Shown one piece after another: positions 6,736 through 7,994 of a DNA stretch of 7,994 nt. Where the stretch lies: contig CAMOEP010000090.1 of NCBI GenBank assembly GCA_946612185.1, positions 1-7,994 on the forward strand, read 5' to 3'. The first letter of the stretch is position 1, and each line of letters starts with the position of its first letter. Position numbers and translations under genes: made by a program. This DNA is from an uncultured Ruminococcus sp. Its GTDB lineage: Bacteria; Bacillota; Clostridia; Oscillospirales; Ruminococcaceae. Below the pieces are notes generated by a model. It was not told the DNA's origin. It made no database searches and saw nothing but the letters and a program-made list of their open reading frames with translations.

Positions 6736-7486
6736 TCCTTCCGCTGAAAATTTCGATCATCTCTCTCCTGAGAGCGTTAGTTATGTCCAGCCTGCTTCGT
6801 GGCGAAAGTTCCCTTACATCGGTATTGAACAGGTAATTCTGGAGTTCGATATCCTTGATGAGCATTTTAGTGTGGAACATATTAGCCTGATAAACGTTGA
6901 TATCCACAGCGTCGTATCTGTCGAGAGTAGATTCTGCGATATAGTTCTGAATGGAGGTGATGTCATGGTCGATGAAAATTTTCTCGCCGGAGAGGTTTCT
7001 TGTGAAGCCTCTGACACGGTAGTCCATGGTGATGATATCCGAATCGAAGCTGCCGATGAGGTAGTCAAGGGCAGTAAGCGGGGTTATTTTGCCGCAGGTA
7101 GCCACGTCGATGTCCACACGGAAAGTAGCGATACTGGTATCCGGGTGGTATTCGGGGTAGGTATGGACGGTAACATGGCTCTTATCCAGGTGGGCAACAG
7201 TTTCGCTGCCGCCTGCGGGTATCATAGTATCATCGGCAATAAGAAAAGTAGCGGAAGCGCCCTGTGGGTCGTAATCCTGCCTTGAAACGCTGAGTACCTG
7301 TGCGCCTATCATTTCGGTAACGTGGTACATTATATCGGTGATACGCTCGGAGTTATAAACCTCATCGACATAAGCGATATAATCAAGCTGTGCCTTAGGG
7401 GTCTTGGCATAGCACACATCGTATATATTGAAGCTCAGGGATTTGGTCAGGTTATTGAATCCATACAGCTTTAACTTATTTTCCAT
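6701..7486 (-). CDS. speD: S-adenosylmethionine decarboxylase proenzyme, E. coli type
   Basis: A 261-residue proenzyme very similar to the E. coli form (264 residues), not the short B. subtilis/Thermotoga form of about 125 residues. It makes decarboxylated S-adenosylmethionine, the aminopropyl donor for SpeE. Shared blocks: [20 protein letters not shown] (6-25), [10 protein letters not shown] (69-78), and [20 protein letters not shown] (97-116). Self-cleavage is expected between K102 and S103, turning S103 into the pyruvoyl cofactor. C131 in DVATCG matches the catalytic cysteine. [10 protein letters not shown] and [11 protein letters not shown] follow. The ATG at 7486 is chosen because GAGGTG lies 5 nt upstream; an in-frame GTG at 7492 would sit inside that site. 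This is the first gene of the operon and follows a long structured leader. Confidence 0.95.
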   Translation of the reverse strand: MENKLKLYGFNNLTKSLSFNIYDVCYAKTPKAQLDYIAYVDEVYNSERITDIMYHVTEMIGAQVLSVSRQDYDPQGASATFLIADDTMIPAGGSETVAHLDKSHVTVHTYPEYHPDTSIATFRVDIDVATCGKITPLTALDYLIGSFDSDIITMDYRVRGFTRNLSGEKIFIDHDITSIQNYIAESTLDRYDAVDINVYQANMFHTKMLIKDIELQNYLFNTDVRELSPRSRLDITNALRREMIEIFSGRNVFGNGTIISG

Positions 7487-7491
7487 AAACA

Positions 7492-7497
7492 CACCTC
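7492..7497 (-). promoter_or_regulatory. Ribosome binding site of speD, abutting a terminator U tract
   Basis: GAGGTG lies 5 nt before the speD ATG. Its first base directly follows the seven-U tract of the leader terminator. Transcription must therefore pass the terminator before the ribosome site exists, and the stop codon of a short upstream ORF (UGA, 7498-7496) overlaps it. Confidence 0.85.
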
Positions 7498-7579
7498 AAA
7501 AAAACACGCACAGACTTACCTCAGCCCATGCGTGCAACAGAATCCATATAGCAAACGCAGATACTTCGTGGTTCAGCAA
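7496..7579 (-). CDS. Candidate 27-codon leader ORF running through the attenuator
   Basis: A possible leader peptide. It would start at TTG 7579 with AAAAGG 5 nt upstream. The peptide begins MLNHEVSAFAIWILLHAW and ends VSLCVFF, so it is strongly hydrophobic in the middle. The frame crosses the whole terminator hairpin, and its UGA overlaps the speD ribosome site. Translation through it would open the hairpin in RNA and bring ribosomes to speD. A 27-codon frame can arise by chance and the start is not ATG, so this remains a candidate without comparative support. Confidence 0.25.
   Translation of the reverse strand: MLNHEVSAFAIWILLHAWAEVSLCVFF
7498..7534 (-). terminator. Strong intrinsic terminator in the speD leader (attenuator)
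   Basis: In the RNA, CACGCAUGGGCU (7534-7523) pairs with AGUCUGUGCGUG (7516-7505) over 12 continuous pairs, including G-U pairs, around the loop GAGGUA. Seven U residues (7504-7498) follow immediately. This is a textbook intrinsic terminator, placed between the promoter and the first gene and directly against the speD ribosome site. That position is expected for an attenuator and not for an operon end. A competing pairing of the 5' arm with UGCGU upstream (7559-7555) is possible, but only 5 pairs long. Confidence 0.8.
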
Positions 7580-7607
7580 AGATACCTTTTACTACACTTA
7601 TTGACAT
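7521..7607 (-). CDS. Candidate 28-codon leader ORF ending inside the terminator
   Basis: A second possible leader peptide, in another frame. It starts at ATG 7607 (MSISVVKGIFAEPRSICVCY...) and stops at UGA 7523-7521, exactly at the top of the terminator 5' arm. A ribosome at that stop would cover the 5' arm and prevent terminator folding. The start has only a weak GUGA-type site upstream, so expression is doubtful. It overlaps the 7496-7579 frame; at most one of the two is likely to be real. Confidence 0.2.
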   Translation of the reverse strand: MSISVVKGIFAEPRSICVCYMDSVARMG

Positions 7608-7626
7608 TTCACAAGCTGACTAACTT

Positions 7627-7683
7627 ATAAAATATAAATGGCACTCATTGGGAAAAGATATAGGAGTGGGGGGAGAGAGTGCC
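7627..7683 (-). terminator. Weak terminator-like hairpin downstream of the leader fold
   Basis: GGCACUC (7683-7677) can pair perfectly with GAGUGCC (7646-7640). The tail AUUUAUAUUUUAU (7639-7627) is U-rich but interrupted. The 30-nt loop is almost purely C/U and includes CCCCCC, so it cannot pair internally and resembles an anti-Shine-Dalgarno sequence. The three bases GGC (7683-7681) are also needed for the closing stem of the upstream three-way fold, so the two structures compete. The large loop makes it weaker than the 7498-7534 terminator. Confidence 0.4.
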
Positions 7684-7792
7684 GGAGATCAATAAGGCAA
7701 CAGAAGTTGCCAGCCGTTAAACAACGGCGGTCGGCATTTGACCCGGCTGTCCGTATGGCCTTGACCTGCGGGAAATAAGCAGGTGGTCAAAG
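7681..7792 (-). ncRNA. Structured leader RNA domain upstream of speD (riboswitch-like, unassigned)
   Basis: The RNA read from 7792 to 7681 folds by eye into two parts. First is a hairpin of 11 pairs with a 3-nt bulge: CUUUG (7792-7788) with CAAGG (7763-7759), and ACCUGC (7784-7779) with GCAGGU (7769-7764). Second is a three-way junction closed by GCCGG+GUCAA (7747-7738) with UUGAU...CCGGC (7692-7681, two bases bulged). It encloses two perfect 6-bp hairpins with 4-nt loops: GCCGUU/AACGGC (7728-7713) and GGCAAC/GUUGCC (7711-7696). Four complementary helices in about 110 nt is more than expected by chance. I compared it from memory with SAM, ykkC-family, guanidine, TPP, c-di-GMP, THF, T-box and cobalamin motifs and found no match. 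An independent small RNA is the main alternative. Confidence 0.5.
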
Positions 7793-7832
7793 ATCTTGCT
7801 CTGAAACCGAAGCTTCTTTTGCAATTTCATTT

Positions 7833-7861
7833 ATTTTACCATATAAAACATGATTTGTCAA
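7833..7861 (-). promoter_or_regulatory. Sigma-A promoter of the polyamine operon
   Basis: TTGACA (7861-7856) and TAAAAT (7838-7833) are separated by exactly 17 bp. The -35 is perfect and the -10 matches five of six positions. The transcript should start near 7827-7825, giving a leader of about 340 nt before the speD ATG. No equally good promoter lies closer to speD or between operon genes. Confidence 0.85.
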
Positions 7862-7994
7862 TAGATAAAGAAAGAATTTCTGCGGCAGCAGCGTTTACTT
7901 TTTGGGAATTATTTAAGTCGCCCGTTTCTTTTACTAAATTTGTCAGTTTTACGGACGTTCCGCCAAAGGGGGACACCCAAGTGGAAAAAGGGGG
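7862..7994. other. Upstream non-coding DNA
   Basis: I find no ORF, RNA gene or clear operator here. The stretch just upstream of the promoter is A/T-rich. The far end is G-rich (AAAGGGGGACACCC, then AAAAAGGGGG at the edge) and could be the start of another palindromic repeat like the one at 1-199, but too little is visible to say so. The complement of the last 32 bases is C/T-rich and has some resemblance to 28-50. Confidence 0.5.

Noticed and set aside
7492..7493. GTG at 7492 as the speD start, adding two residues
   Set aside because: That codon overlaps the Shine-Dalgarno sequence; the ATG at 7486 has correct spacing and fits the E. coli SpeD N-terminus.
7586..7614. A second minus-strand promoter, TTGTGA-17-TAAAAG, closer to speD
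   Set aside because: Each box matches only four of six positions, and a far better promoter lies at 7833-7861. It remains possible as a minor start.
7717..7830. A 37-codon minus-strand ORF (MKLQKKLRFQ...MPTAVV) at the very start of the leader
   Set aside because: Its ATG lies only 3 bases after the -10 element, upstream of the expected transcription start, and it has no ribosome site. It also overlaps the helices of the proposed RNA fold, which explains the sequence better.
7640..7830. Known RNA classes such as 6S RNA, SRP RNA, tmRNA, RNase P RNA, T-box, SAM and ykkC-family riboswitches
   Set aside because: None of the conserved cores I can recall for these classes is present. This is a judgement from memory and not a covariance search.
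1..7994. CRISPR array, tRNA, rRNA, insertion sequence or phage genes
   Set aside because: I saw no regularly spaced repeats, tRNA-like cloverleaf, transposase or phage motif in either strand.

Overview
The window looks like a piece of a Clostridia (Bacillota) chromosome. My best guess is Ruminococcus or a near relative in the Oscillospiraceae. This rests on a B. subtilis-like SpeA, AGGAGG-type ribosome sites, a consensus sigma-A promoter and the GGGAAACC...GGTTTCCC palindromes at the left edge. The genus is inferred by eye, not by a database search. All convincing genes lie on the minus strand, so the transcription unit reads from the right edge to the left.

Layout in transcription order. 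Positions 7994-7862 are non-coding upstream DNA. A near-consensus promoter (7861-7833) starts a leader of about 340 nt (about 7826 to 7487). The leader holds a bulged hairpin, a three-way-junction-like fold, a weak terminator-like hairpin that shares bases with that fold, two short ORFs, and a strong intrinsic terminator ending exactly where the speD ribosome site begins. Next come speD (S-adenosylmethionine decarboxylase), speA (arginine decarboxylase), an unknown four-helix membrane protein, speE (aminopropyltransferase), speB (agmatinase), three small membrane-anchored proteins (two clearly DUF3592-like, the middle one a weaker match), and a carboxynorspermidine/carboxyspermidine dehydrogenase-like gene ending at 222. 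Positions 1-199 form a nested palindromic repeat that marks the end of the unit.

How the genes fit together. SpeA makes agmatine and SpeB converts it to putrescine and urea. SpeD makes decarboxylated S-adenosylmethionine, and SpeE transfers its aminopropyl group to make spermidine. The last gene belongs to the other known spermidine route, which reductively couples aspartate semialdehyde to putrescine (or, in a related variant, to agmatine) and needs a separate decarboxylase. That decarboxylase is not in the window. The operon therefore joins parts of two spermidine pathways and carries four uncharacterised membrane proteins. The most promising undescribed element is the speD leader, which looks like a transcription attenuator or riboswitch-type control region for the polyamine operon. 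I could not match its sequence to any riboswitch consensus I know.
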